NCBI GenBank assembly: GCA_902810715.1
Contig: CADDYS010000014.1
Span: 1-34,011, forward strand
Direction: 5' to 3'
DNA length: 34,011 nt
Source of the DNA: a bacterium
GTDB taxonomy: Bacteria > Actinomycetota > Aquicultoria > Aquicultorales > Aquicultoraceae
Shown here one piece after another: positions 1 through 7,789 of this stretch. How positions within the stretch are numbered: the stretch's first letter is position 1; each line of letters begins with the position of its first letter. The notes beneath the pieces were generated by a model. That model saw only the letters and a program-made list of their open reading frames with translations, made no database searches and had not been told where the DNA came from. The position numbers and the translations under genes are program-made.

Positions 1-56
1 ACCAGGTGATACTTTATGTCATATACGGTATGGCTTGATCTTCTATAGTGCTCCAT
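1..56 (-). CDS. tnpA: IS200/IS605 TnpA (Y1 transposase), N-terminal fragment
   Basis: The minus strand from 56 to 1 reads MEHYRRSSHTVYDIKYHLV, then leaves the window. This matches the conserved start of IS200-type Y1 transposases (a YRRSSHTVYDIKYHLVW-like block) that excise and insert single-stranded DNA through a catalytic tyrosine. The HUH motif and the tyrosine lie outside the window, so it is unknown whether the copy is intact. No strong ribosome binding site precedes the ATG, which is common in IS200 elements, where tnpA translation is weak. An identical start occurs in opposite orientation at the right end. Confidence 0.8.
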   Translation of the reverse strand, partial: MEHYRRSSHTVYDIKYHL

Positions 57-127
57 GCCGCAAGCATACTAAAGTCTTCGCCTAAAGGCGAGGGATTTTC
101 TCCCAATCCCCGAAATGGACATTAAAA
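1..127 (-). mobile_element. IS200/IS605-family element, left end (partial, runs off the window)
   Basis: Positions 5-127 are a perfect reverse complement of 33889-34011. Read on the minus strand, the sequence has two subterminal hairpins (stem GGGATT/AATCCC, then TCGCCT-TT-AGGCGA), followed by the start of a transposase frame. Subterminal hairpins upstream of a Y1 tnpA are typical of IS200/IS605 left ends. The two copies diverge at 127/128 after a shared TTTTAAT (minus strand), so the element boundary and its short target sequence lie within about 119-127. The rest of the element is beyond the window. The family call rests on the TnpA N-terminus and the hairpins; no right end or tnpB is visible. 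Confidence 0.85.
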
Positions 128-669
128 CAATTCAGGTGGCGCTGTTTTTAACCCTGGCGTTTTTCTTGATTAAACAATTCGTAGTTACGCCTTTTCAGAT
201 CGTGCTGCTCTTATTTTCAAATGATTTTGCCACGATGGCGATAGCCACCGATAACGCCCGTGTCGCGCCCGCGCCGCAGCGCTGGCACGTGCGTGCCCTC
301 GTCAATACCGCCCTTGGATTATCGCTGATAATCCTTGTCGAGTCTTTTATTGTCCTCTGGCTTGGCATGAGTATCTTTAGACTGCCCCTTCCACAGCTGC
401 AAACGTTTAATTTCGTTATGCTTGTATTTACCGGGCATCTCACCCTTTTCGTTATACGAGAACGGTACCACTTCTGGACGTCTCGCCCGAGCAACTGGCT
501 TATAGTTGCGCTTGCACTGACCATGCTTTTAATAGCAGTTATTGCTTACTTTGGAATTCTGGTACCGGCTATCGGCTTGCCGGAAATTATTACCCTTTTA
601 ATTGTCGGTGTGATTTTTATGTTTGTGATGGATTATATAAAAGGCTATGTGTTTAGTTTTAAGGGATGA
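115..669 (+). pseudogene. Proton-efflux P-type ATPase, C-terminal membrane remnant cut by the IS
   Basis: The frame encodes 184 residues with six hydrophobic segments (about 5-24, 27-42, 61-86, 96-112, 125-150, 153-178). The block LLFSNDFATMAIATDN matches the M6 region of PMA-type H+-ATPases, where an Asp takes part in proton transport, and later blocks (LVFTGHLTLFVIRER, FWTSRP) fit M8-M9 of the same family. The phosphorylation (DKTG), nucleotide-binding and actuator domains of the usual protein of about 800 residues are absent. The ATG at 115 lies inside the IS end and has no ribosome binding site, so it is not the native start. Native codons resume around 121-128 (I-K-T-I-Q). I infer that the IS insertion separated this M5-M10 part from the catalytic half. 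It ends with TGA, 18 bases before the fakA start. Confidence 0.8.
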
Positions 670-672
670 TAA

Positions 673-681
673 TGATATAAT
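673..681 (+). promoter_or_regulatory. Extended -10 promoter for fakA, possibly giving a leaderless mRNA
   Basis: The sequence TGATATAAT is a perfect extended -10 element (TGnTATAAT). It ends six bases before the ATG at 688, which is where transcription would be expected to begin. There is no Shine-Dalgarno sequence before 688/691. Together these fit a leaderless transcript. No convincing -35 box is visible, as is usual for extended -10 promoters. Confidence 0.55.
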
Positions 682-687
682 TTGCTG

Positions 688-2324
688 ATGATGAGTGAAT
701 ATTCCACAAACGGTTACAGGGATCTTATACTCTCACTGCTTAATGCGTCACTTACAGCTCTAAAAAACATGAGGATGAGATCAACAAGCTAAATGTGTTT
801 CCGGTCCCGGATGGGGATACCGGGACTAATATGCTTTACACCATGCAAAGCGTTATAAGCGAGGCCGCAAAGGTAAGCGATTCATCGCTAAAGGGGCTAT
901 TACAGGCGATAACATACGGCTCTTTAATGGGGGCAAGGGGCAACTCCGGTGTCATTTTATCCCAGGTTATAAAAGGGATCTGTGAAGAGATTGAAAAATA
1001 CGATGAAATGTCCTCCGAGACGATCATAAAGGCCCTTAGAAACGGCTCTAATGTTGCTTATCAAGCCGTTAAGAGGCCCGCTGAGGGAACAATGCTTACC
1101 GTCATAAGCGATATGGCAAATGCTGCCGAGAGCAAGGCCGGGAACGGGATTATGCCGCTTAACCTTATCGGCTATATCGTTGAGGAGGGCAAGAAATCGG
1201 TCGAGAGAACACCTTTTCTTTTACCCGTCCTAAAGGAGGCCGGGGTCGTTGATGCGGGCGGCTACGGCCTGGTTGTTATCACCCAGGGGCTGCTAGCCGC
1301 GTTAAGGGGAGAACGGGTAAACGGTGAATACAGTGAGGCTGCCGAGCGTATAAATGTCATGGAGGAGAGCGCTGTCGAGGAAAGCATTGAATTTGCGTAT
1401 TGTACCGAGCTTATGCTCAAGAGCGACGGCGTTGATATGAAAGAGCTGGAGGCAAAGCTCGAACCACTTGGTGATTCAATGCTTGTTGTGGGTACGCCCG
1501 AGCTTATCAGAATCCACATTCACACAAACGAGCCCGGGAAGGTTATCCGGCTTGCGACCGGGCTTGGCTCTATAAGCAACGTTCAGATCGGCAATATAGT
1601 TGAACAATCCAAGGCAAGAGCCGAGGCTCTAAAGGCGGAGTCAGAGCACTCTCAAGAAAGCACTCTGGGCGATATTGGAATCGGAATAGTTGCCGTTGCA
1701 AACGGGGACGGGGTTAAAAATATTTTGCTTAATCTTGGTGTAAGCAGGATTGTAAACGGCGGGCAAAGCATGAACCCCAGTACCGCCGATATCTTAACCG
1801 CCGTTAATGATCTCCCGTCGCATGATGTTTTGATCCTTCCCAATAACGAAAACATAGTCCTTGCCGCACAGCAAGTAACCCAACTAACAGAGAAGAATGC
1901 CGCAGTCGTCCCGACAAAATCAATCCCCGAGGCATTTACCGCGCTTCTGGCATATGATGGGGGGTCGTCCCTCAAGGAAAATCTAAATACAATGTCAAAG
2001 GCTTTTGCAGATGTTAAGACGGGAGAAGTCACTTATGCTGTAAGAGATGATAAAAGGGGCGATTTTGAAAAAAACGATTTTATCGGGCTCTATGGCGGTG
2101 AAATAAAAACAACGGGCAAAGAACTTATCTCAACAACATATAGTTTAATTAAAGAGATGCTCGACAAAGAAGACGAGTCGTTAACAATTCTTGCCGGTCA
2201 ACAAGTAGATGATGAAGAAGTTGCCAGATTAACCAAGATGATCGGTTCAAACCTGCCCGAGCTTGATCTCGACATTCACCGTGGCGACCAACCCGTCTAT
2301 CATTTTATTATCGGGGTAGAATAA
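688..2324 (+). CDS. fakA: Fatty acid kinase ATP-binding subunit FakA (DhaL/DAK2 family), apparent -1 frameshift near the N-terminus
   Basis: FakA phosphorylates fatty acids held by a DegV/FakB partner to give acyl-phosphate for phospholipid synthesis. The start is ATG at 688 (or 691). The first frame runs 34 codons to TAA at 790-792. The family N-terminus continues in the -1 frame from 768 (HEDEINKLNVFPVPDGDTGTN), giving about 545 residues in total, the usual FakA length. The DhaL motif PDGDTGTN carries the Mg/ATP-binding Asp residues; DhaL covers roughly residues 20-200 and the C-terminal domains follow. Without the shift, the open frame begins only at GTG 795 and would lack the conserved N-terminal helix. 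The junction is a run of six A (762-767) forming A_AAA_AAC, so this is a one-base loss, an assembly error or true -1 frameshifting. The fakB gene follows two bases after the stop. Confidence 0.85.
762..768 (+). promoter_or_regulatory. Slippery heptamer A_AAA_AAC at the fakA frame junction
   Basis: In the frame opened by ATG 688 the codons read CTA AAA AAC, the exact phase of the classic X_XXY_YYZ -1 slippage site. A -1 slip makes the next codon CAT at 768, which enters the conserved FakA frame directly. No Shine-Dalgarno-like enhancer lies 10-15 bases upstream and no hairpin starts 5-9 bases downstream. The nearest dyad, CCCGG/CCGGG, is more than 30 bases away, so a plain indel remains possible. 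Confidence 0.4.
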
Positions 2325-2326
2325 AG

Positions 2327-3172
2327 ATGACCAAAATAGCAATCGTAACCGATAGCACGTCGGATATGCCGCTTTCTTTCTATAAAGAAAACGATGTCAC
2401 TATGGTGCCGCTTGTTGTCCGGTTTGGTAGGCAAGCGTATAAAGACTGGGTCGATATAACCCCGGAAAAGTTTTACGACCGCCTGAGGAAGGCCGAGATA
2501 CTCCCCAAGACGTCCCAGCCATCCGTGCAGGATTTTATTGAGGCATATAAGAAACACTCCGATTGCGACCACATCATCTCAATCCACCTGTCTTCAAAAC
2601 TAAGCGGTACATACCAATCCGCCTATATCGCGGCGCAGAACGTTGAAGTCCCCGTTACCGTAATCGACAGTAAGCTGACAAGCGCGGGGGACGCGCTTAT
2701 CGTACAGAATCTTATTAAGGCCAGGGATGAGGGCAAAGACCTGGACTATATGTTAAATATGGTGGATAGCCTCATCAGTAGAATAAAGGTTGCTTTTTAT
2801 GTTGACACCTTAAAATATCTTGAGATGGGCGGCCGCATAGGAAAGGCCTCGGCCCTTGCGGGGTCGATACTAAATATAAAGCCAATTCTAACCCTCGAAG
2901 ACGGCGTTGTCGCACCGCTTAAAAAAGTTAAGGGGCGCAGGAAAGCCATAAGAGAAATAGCCGGGTATATAAAGCAAGAGGCATGCGGGCGGACCATAAA
3001 TCTTGGCCTGGCGCATGCAGATGCTTCGGATGCACTTGCCGAGCTTGAAGATATCCTTAAACAAGAGAACATCGATTATAATATAGTTATCAAATCGTAT
3101 ATAGGCAGCGTTATAGGGACGTATGTAGGGCCGGGGGCCTTTTGTACTCTTTTCTATGCTGCCGATAGTTAA
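2327..3172 (+). CDS. fakB: DegV family fatty-acid-binding protein FakB
   Basis: This 281-residue DegV protein binds a fatty acid and presents it to FakA for phosphorylation. The N-terminus IAIVTDSTSDMP is the DegV signature. SSKLSGTYQSA, near residue 90, carries the Ser/Thr that hold the carboxylate. The block FYVDTLKYLEMGGRIGK, followed by LNIKPILTLEDG, is the conserved DegV core. Length and ends fit the family. It starts two bases after the fakA stop, so the two are almost certainly cotranscribed, and this pairing is the main reason to prefer FakB over an unspecified DegV. Lipid chain preference cannot be read from the sequence. Confidence 0.88.
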   Translation: MTKIAIVTDSTSDMPLSFYKENDVTMVPLVVRFGRQAYKDWVDITPEKFYDRLRKAEILPKTSQPSVQDFIEAYKKHSDCDHIISIHLSSKLSGTYQSAYIAAQNVEVPVTVIDSKLTSAGDALIVQNLIKARDEGKDLDYMLNMVDSLISRIKVAFYVDTLKYLEMGGRIGKASALAGSILNIKPILTLEDGVVAPLKKVKGRRKAIREIAGYIKQEACGRTINLGLAHADASDALAELEDILKQENIDYNIVIKSYIGSVIGTYVGPGAFCTLFYAADS

Positions 3173-3196
3173 ACAGAGCCGGAGTTGCCTGGCTAG

Positions 3197-5344
3197 ATGA
3201 ACAAACCGAAAAATGAACCCGTGAGCATAAACCAACCGCCTAAGTTGGTCGATGATAAGAACATCGGCCCCCTTAAGCTTTCCGTCTCAAAAGTTAAATT
3301 TGTCGGCCCCGCAATCATGAATCATCTTAAAAGACTTGGAATTGAAACGGTAGGCGACCTCTTATACCATTTCCCGCACAGGTATATCGATCTTTCAAAA
3401 ATGCGAAAGATCGGTGAGCTTAGAGTGGGAGAAAACGTTACCGTTATCGGAGAAGTTCGGGGCGTTAAGATCTGGCGCGGCCGTAAGGGAACACGCGTTA
3501 TAAATGTAAGCATATTTGACGGCACCGGATATATCGCCGGGACATGGTTTAACCAGGATTTTATCGCAAAGCGTCTAAGGGAAGGCATGCAGGTTACTTT
3601 TAGCGGAAAGGTTGCCTATAAATACAGGCAGTTGCAGATCGAAAACCCGTTCTACGATGTGCTAAGCGAGAAAAGCAGCGAGCCGGTTCATTCAGGGAGA
3701 ATAGTCCCGATCCACCCCGCAACCCAAAACCTGACAACTAACACAATCAGGCGCATTGTTAAAAATGCCTTGGACGAATATGGGAATGTCGAAGAAACCC
3801 TTCCCGGCGAAATAATCAAAACATATAAGCTACTTTCTAGAGCTAAGGCATTAAAAGATATACATTTCCCGTCGAGCAGAGAGCTTCTGCTGCAGGCACG
3901 CGCGCGCTTTATATTTGAGGAGCTTTTCTTGATGCAGCTAGGCCTTGCTGCAAGGAAGAAAAGAGTTGAGATTCAGATAAAGGGAATAGAACACAGGCGA
4001 GACGGCGATCTGGTGCGCGCATTTTATGAGACCTTACCCTTTAAATTAACCTCAGACCAGCAAAAAGTAATCGACGAGATACAAACGGATATGGAGAAAT
4101 CAAAGCCGATGAACCGCCTGCTTCAGGGCGAGGTCGGTTCGGGGAAAACTGTGGTTGCTCTCGTTTCTCTGCTTACAGCCGTTCAAAGTGGCTACCAGGC
4201 CGCGATGATGGCACCGACAGAAGTGCTTGCCGGCCAGCATTATCTTAAGACAAAAGAGGTCCTTGAGCGTTTGGGTGTGACGGTCGCACTTCTTACAGGG
4301 TCGCTTAGCTTAAAAGAACGCGAAAAGATATCTGGGGACATAAAAGACGGCAATATAGATATAGTAATCGGTACGCATGCCATCATACAGGAGTCGGTCG
4401 ATTTTGCGAGACTCGGTATGGTCGTAATCGATGAGCAGCACCGGTTCGGCGTCATGCAGAGAATCAACCTTAAGGAGAAAGGTTATTATCCAGACGTTCT
4501 TGTGATGAGCGCGACTCCAATCCCAAGAACCCTCTCACTAACTCTTTATGGAGACCTTGATGTCTCAATAATAAAGGAACTCCCCGGGGGTAGAAAAATC
4601 GGCGGGCATGTCGATACGGTCTTGTTCGACCGCAAAAGCCGCGAGCTTGCCTACGAGAAGATACGGATTGAAATTGCTAAGGGCCGGCAAGCTTATGTTG
4701 TCTGCCCGCTTATTGAGGAATCGGATAAGCTTGAAGATGTAAAAGCCGTAATGGAGGAAGCCGAACGCCTTAAGACCGAGGTGTTTCCGGATTTGCGGGT
4801 CGGTATTATCCACGGACGTATGAAGGCCGGCGAAAAAGAAAACGTGATGAAGCAGTTTAGCAAATGTGAACTCGATGTTCTTATATCAACTACAGTTATC
4901 GAGGTCGGGATCGACGTTCCAAACGCAACTGTTATGCTGGTCGAGGATGCCGACCGCTTTGGTCTGGCCCAGCTTCACCAGCTCAGGGGAAGAATTGGCC
5001 GGGGCGAGCATAAGTCGTACTGCATCCTGTTTGCAGACCCGACAACCGAAGAAGGAGATAAGCGGATGAACGCAATCTTAAAAATAAAAGACGGGTTTGA
5101 GCTTGCCGAGGCGGACTTGCAGATACGAGGGGAAGGACAGCTTTTTGGGACCCGCCAGTCGGGCTTGCCCGATTTAAAACTGGCCAAGCTTACGCGTGAC
5201 ATCGAAGTCCTCGCCGAGGCCAGAAAAGCCGCGTTTAATATCATCGATAAAGACCCTTATCTGGCGGCGCCATCATATCGGCAATTACGGCAAGAAGTTA
5301 AGGATAAGTTTGGAGATAATGTGGACTGGCTATTTCAAGCCTAA
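3197..5344 (+). CDS. recG: ATP-dependent DNA helicase RecG
   Basis: RecG remodels stalled replication forks and Holliday junctions. The 715-residue protein has an N-terminal region with a wedge/OB domain (about residues 60-170, containing GEVRGVKIWRGRKGTRVINV), then a superfamily 2 helicase core. Walker A is GEVGSGKT near residue 313; motif II is DEQH near 412, the RecG form of DExH; motif III follows as MSATPIPRTL. Helicase domain 2 holds TTVIEVGIDVPNA and QLRGRIGRG, and a C-terminal RecG tail ends the protein. It starts 24 bases after fakB at ATG 3197. The usual actinobacterial neighbour, the methyltransferase rsmD, follows after 128 bases. Confidence 0.96.
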   Translation: MNKPKNEPVSINQPPKLVDDKNIGPLKLSVSKVKFVGPAIMNHLKRLGIETVGDLLYHFPHRYIDLSKMRKIGELRVGENVTVIGEVRGVKIWRGRKGTRVINVSIFDGTGYIAGTWFNQDFIAKRLREGMQVTFSGKVAYKYRQLQIENPFYDVLSEKSSEPVHSGRIVPIHPATQNLTTNTIRRIVKNALDEYGNVEETLPGEIIKTYKLLSRAKALKDIHFPSSRELLLQARARFIFEELFLMQLGLAARKKRVEIQIKGIEHRRDGDLVRAFYETLPFKLTSDQQKVIDEIQTDMEKSKPMNRLLQGEVGSGKTVVALVSLLTAVQSGYQAAMMAPTEVLAGQHYLKTKEVLERLGVTVALLTGSLSLKEREKISGDIKDGNIDIVIGTHAIIQESVDFARLGMVVIDEQHRFGVMQRINLKEKGYYPDVLVMSATPIPRTLSLTLYGDLDVSIIKELPGGRKIGGHVDTVLFDRKSRELAYEKIRIEIAKGRQAYVVCPLIEESDKLEDVKAVMEEAERLKTEVFPDLRVGIIHGRMKAGEKENVMKQFSKCELDVLISTTVIEVGIDVPNATVMLVEDADRFGLAQLHQLRGRIGRGEHKSYCILFADPTTEEGDKRMNAILKIKDGFELAEADLQIRGEGQLFGTRQSGLPDLKLAKLTRDIEVLAEARKAAFNIIDKDPYLAAPSYRQLRQEVKDKFGDNVDWLFQA

Positions 5345-5348
5345 AGGC

Positions 5349-5403
5349 AGCCAATAGCTAATGTTTTGTTATTGGCTATTTGGCTTACTTAAAGCTATTG
5401 GCT
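5349..5403 (+). repeat. Three-arm inverted repeat between recG and rsmD
   Basis: AGCCAATAGCT (5349-5359) is the exact reverse complement of AGCTATTGGCT (5393-5403). A middle arm, TTATTGGCTATTTGGCT, can pair with the first arm instead. The alternatives would allow two competing hairpins just after the recG stop. No good T-tract follows, so a classical terminator is not clear. Confidence 0.55.
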
Positions 5404-5472
5404 TGTGACAGCGTTTAACGAAGATCACTATATCTTGCAAGCCAAGCAAACGTTGAAAAGCAAGGTGTCGAA

Positions 5473-6027
5473 ATGCGTGTTATCGCTGGAATAGCAAAGG
5501 GCAGAAAACTATATACTCCTAAGGGAAAAGCCATTAGGCCTACATCCGACCGTGTTAAAGAGGCGATTTTTAGCATAATAGGCCCTGAAATAAACAATAA
5601 ACAAGTACTAGATCTTTTTGCAGGGACGGGAAGCCTCGGCATAGAAGCTATAAGCAGGGGAGCGAAAGGCGCGTATTTCGTCGACTCAGAACCATCAGCA
5701 ATCGAGTTGACCAATAAAAATCTTGAAGCCACCGGGCTTCAAGACAAAGCTGTTGTAGTAAAAGCAGATGTAGATAAGGCCTTAAAGAGATTGGCAAAAG
5801 GTGGGCTTAAGTTTGATTTGATTTTTCTTGACCCTCCTTATAGAATTAGCGTATCCTTTTTAGATGCCATATTGCTGATGTTGGCATCTAGTTTGTTGAG
5901 TAACGATGGATTACTCGTCTTAGAACACTCAACAAAGACTCCGGCAAGACCTGTAACCGGTCTTGAGATTGACTCAACAAGAGTCTACGGAGACACAGCC
6001 GTAACGTTTTATCGAAAGAAAGGCTGA
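5473..6027 (+). CDS. rsmD: 16S rRNA (guanine(966)-N(2))-methyltransferase RsmD
   Basis: RsmD methylates G966 of 16S rRNA in the 30S subunit using S-adenosylmethionine. The 184-residue protein is standard length. The SAM-binding motif LDLFAGTGSLGIEA lies near residues 46-60, and the catalytic DPPY of N2-guanine methyltransferases near 120-123. The N-terminus MRVIAGIAKGRKL with RPTSDRVKEAIFS is the RsmD signature. AAGGTG, 5-6 bases before ATG 5473, sets the start. coaD follows after two bases, a pairing conserved across many bacteria. Confidence 0.95.
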   Translation: MRVIAGIAKGRKLYTPKGKAIRPTSDRVKEAIFSIIGPEINNKQVLDLFAGTGSLGIEAISRGAKGAYFVDSEPSAIELTNKNLEATGLQDKAVVVKADVDKALKRLAKGGLKFDLIFLDPPYRISVSFLDAILLMLASSLLSNDGLLVLEHSTKTPARPVTGLEIDSTRVYGDTAVTFYRKKG

Positions 6028-6029
6028 CA

Positions 6030-6506
6030 ATGATTGTAGCGGTTGTTCCAGGCAGCTTTGACCCGATAACCGCCGGGCACATGGATATTATTAAAAGGGT
6101 TTCCAATCTATATGATAAGGTAATTATAGGAGTTGTGGTAAATCCAAGCAAAAAACCACTTTTCTCTCTTGAAGATAGAGTTAAAATGGTTAAAGAGGCG
6201 ATAAGAGACAACAAAAAGATTGAAGTAGATTCGTTTAATGGGTTACTGGTTGAGTTTGTAAAGAAGCACGGGGCCCGTGTTATCATTAGGGGACTAAGGG
6301 CAGTATCGGATTTCGAACATGAGTTTCAGATGGCCCAACTTAATAGAAGACTTAATTCAGATGTAGAAACAATGTTTGTTATGGCTAGTCCGGAATACGC
6401 ATACCTGAGCTCAAGCGTAGTTAAGGAAATTGCGCAGTATGGGGGCAACATAAGTGGGCTTGTACCGCCGAACGTTGATGAATCACTGCGCGATGCGTTG
6501 GCTTAG
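6030..6506 (+). CDS. coaD: Phosphopantetheine adenylyltransferase (PPAT)
   Basis: CoaD transfers AMP from ATP to 4'-phosphopantetheine, giving dephospho-CoA, the fourth step of CoA synthesis in the cytosol. The 158-residue protein has the nucleotidyltransferase motif PGSFDPITAGH (residues 7-17, with T14 and H17 in the active site). It also has RGLRAVSDFEHEFQMA, near 90-105, for substrate binding, and the late SSSVVKE motif. AAAGG upstream gives the start. The two-base gap from rsmD indicates one transcript. CoA made here also feeds acyl carrier protein modification and the downstream acyl-CoA synthetase. Confidence 0.97.
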   Translation: MIVAVVPGSFDPITAGHMDIIKRVSNLYDKVIIGVVVNPSKKPLFSLEDRVKMVKEAIRDNKKIEVDSFNGLLVEFVKKHGARVIIRGLRAVSDFEHEFQMAQLNRRLNSDVETMFVMASPEYAYLSSSVVKEIAQYGGNISGLVPPNVDESLRDALA

Positions 6507-6528
6507 CCTGAGGAGGGTTATGAGATAG

Positions 6529-6981
6529 ATGGATATAATGGGCCTTATTGACCGTTTAGAGGATATCATAGCAAACGGCAGAAAGATCCCTCTAAGTGGG
6601 TCTGTTGTATTACACGAGCAGAAAATATACGACATAATAGATGAACTAAGGGCTGCGCTTCCAGAAGAACTAAAGCAGGCTCGTTGGATTGTCAAAGAAA
6701 GACAAGAGATGATCGATGAGGCCGATAAGGAAGCAAACAGGATTATTGAAGAGGGCAGACAACGGGCGGAGGCTTTGGCAGCCGAGACGGAGGTCGTAAA
6801 GCTTGCCGAGAGAAGAGCGGCAGAAGTCATCGAGGCGGCCCAGTCGAGAGAGCGCGAGATAAGACTTGGTGCCGAAGATTACGCAGACGAGATGCTTGCT
6901 AACCTGGAGGTAAACCTGGGTAAGCTGCTAACGGCAGTCCAGCGCGGCAGAGACAGACTGCAGGGTCGCCTGGAAAGATAG
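6529..6981 (+). CDS. SepIVA/DivIVA-like coiled-coil septation protein
   Basis: The 150-residue protein opens with a short conserved segment (RKIPLSGSVVLHEQKIYDII), followed by a helical, charged coiled coil (about 50-150) rich in Ala, Glu and Arg. The opening and the C-terminal block (DEMLANLEVNLGKLL, then RGRDRL) resemble actinobacterial SepIVA, a DivIVA-like protein of septum and envelope growth whose gene also lies next to DUF177 and rnc. It is clearly shorter than the mycobacterial form because the middle coil is reduced. The F0 subunit-b-like annotation often given to such coils is probably spurious. GAGGAGGG lies 11 bases before ATG 6529. A terminator follows at 7033. The function is inferred from similarity and position. 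Confidence 0.7.
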   Translation: MDIMGLIDRLEDIIANGRKIPLSGSVVLHEQKIYDIIDELRAALPEELKQARWIVKERQEMIDEADKEANRIIEEGRQRAEALAAETEVVKLAERRAAEVIEAAQSREREIRLGAEDYADEMLANLEVNLGKLLTAVQRGRDRLQGRLER

Positions 6982-7032
6982 CCGGTTACCTGATCGTCTT
7001 CAGCACTTGTAATTATAACATCTTTATAGTCG

Positions 7033-7068
7033 AAGTTCTTGTGACCCGCGCACAAGAACTTTTGTTTT
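7033..7068 (+). terminator. Intrinsic terminator after the sepIVA-like gene
   Basis: AAGTTCTTGTG (7033-7043) pairs perfectly with CACAAGAACTT (7051-7061) around a 7-base loop. A T-rich tail, TTTGTTTT, follows. It would end the fakA-to-sepIVA transcript and separate it from DUF177. Confidence 0.75.
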
Positions 7069-7098
7069 GGGGTATTAACTAGTAACAAGGTAAACCAT

Positions 7099-7617
7099 AT
7101 GAATAAAGTGATTGTTGATGTTAAAGATATATTAAATGTAATCGGTGCGGAGGAGCATTTCTCATTTGAGAGAGATTTCTCCCCAATTAAGGTGGATGCC
7201 GACCAAATCGAGTTCGCAGAACCGGTAAAGTTTGACATCAACCTGGAGAACGTGGGAACCGGTATAAGGATTTTAGGGCATATTAAATCGGCCTTGAAAC
7301 TTATTTGCGGACGCTGCCTGACTGAGTTTAGCTTTCCGGTTGACTGGCGTATAGATGAGTTATTTTATAAGGAAAACATGCCCAAGGAAGAAGAAGCCTA
7401 CGAGATGAAAAATGGAACAATCGACCTGGGGCCGCCCACCGAAGAAGAATTCGTCCTTGCGATACCGATGAAACCTCTATGCGATGAATCCTGCCAGGGG
7501 ATCTGCGCAATTTGTGGGGAAGTTATAACAGCGAAACACAAACCGCACGGAGAGGTTAAGATTGATGCAAGACTCGCGGTTCTTAAAAAACTCCTTGAGG
7601 AGAAGAGAAAGGAATAG
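7099..7617 (+). CDS. DUF177 (YceD-like) protein, 23S rRNA accumulation family
   Basis: A 172-residue YceD/DUF177 protein. Family members affect 23S rRNA accumulation and are usually encoded directly before rpmF. Two Cys groups are visible: CGRC in the middle (LICGRCLTEF) and a C-terminal set (CDESCQGICAICGE), both typical and possibly metal-binding. AAGGT, 10 bases before ATG 7099, supports the start. Here rpmF is 4.8 kb away instead of adjacent, because an accessory block has been placed between them. The biochemical role of the family is poorly defined. Confidence 0.85.
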   Translation: MNKVIVDVKDILNVIGAEEHFSFERDFSPIKVDADQIEFAEPVKFDINLENVGTGIRILGHIKSALKLICGRCLTEFSFPVDWRIDELFYKENMPKEEEAYEMKNGTIDLGPPTEEEFVLAIPMKPLCDESCQGICAICGEVITAKHKPHGEVKIDARLAVLKKLLEEKRKE

Positions 7618-7789
7618 CAACTCCGACGCTCCTATTAGCCACCAAGCTTAACATCCAACCTGTATAACGTGCCTGCCAAATAGTTTTTTCTCCATCTAGT
7701 ATTGCCTTGCTTTATGGAAGTAAGTAAAATCGAGGCCTGATGCTGCCATACCATACATACATTCCATACATTCTGAAAGGAAGATATTA

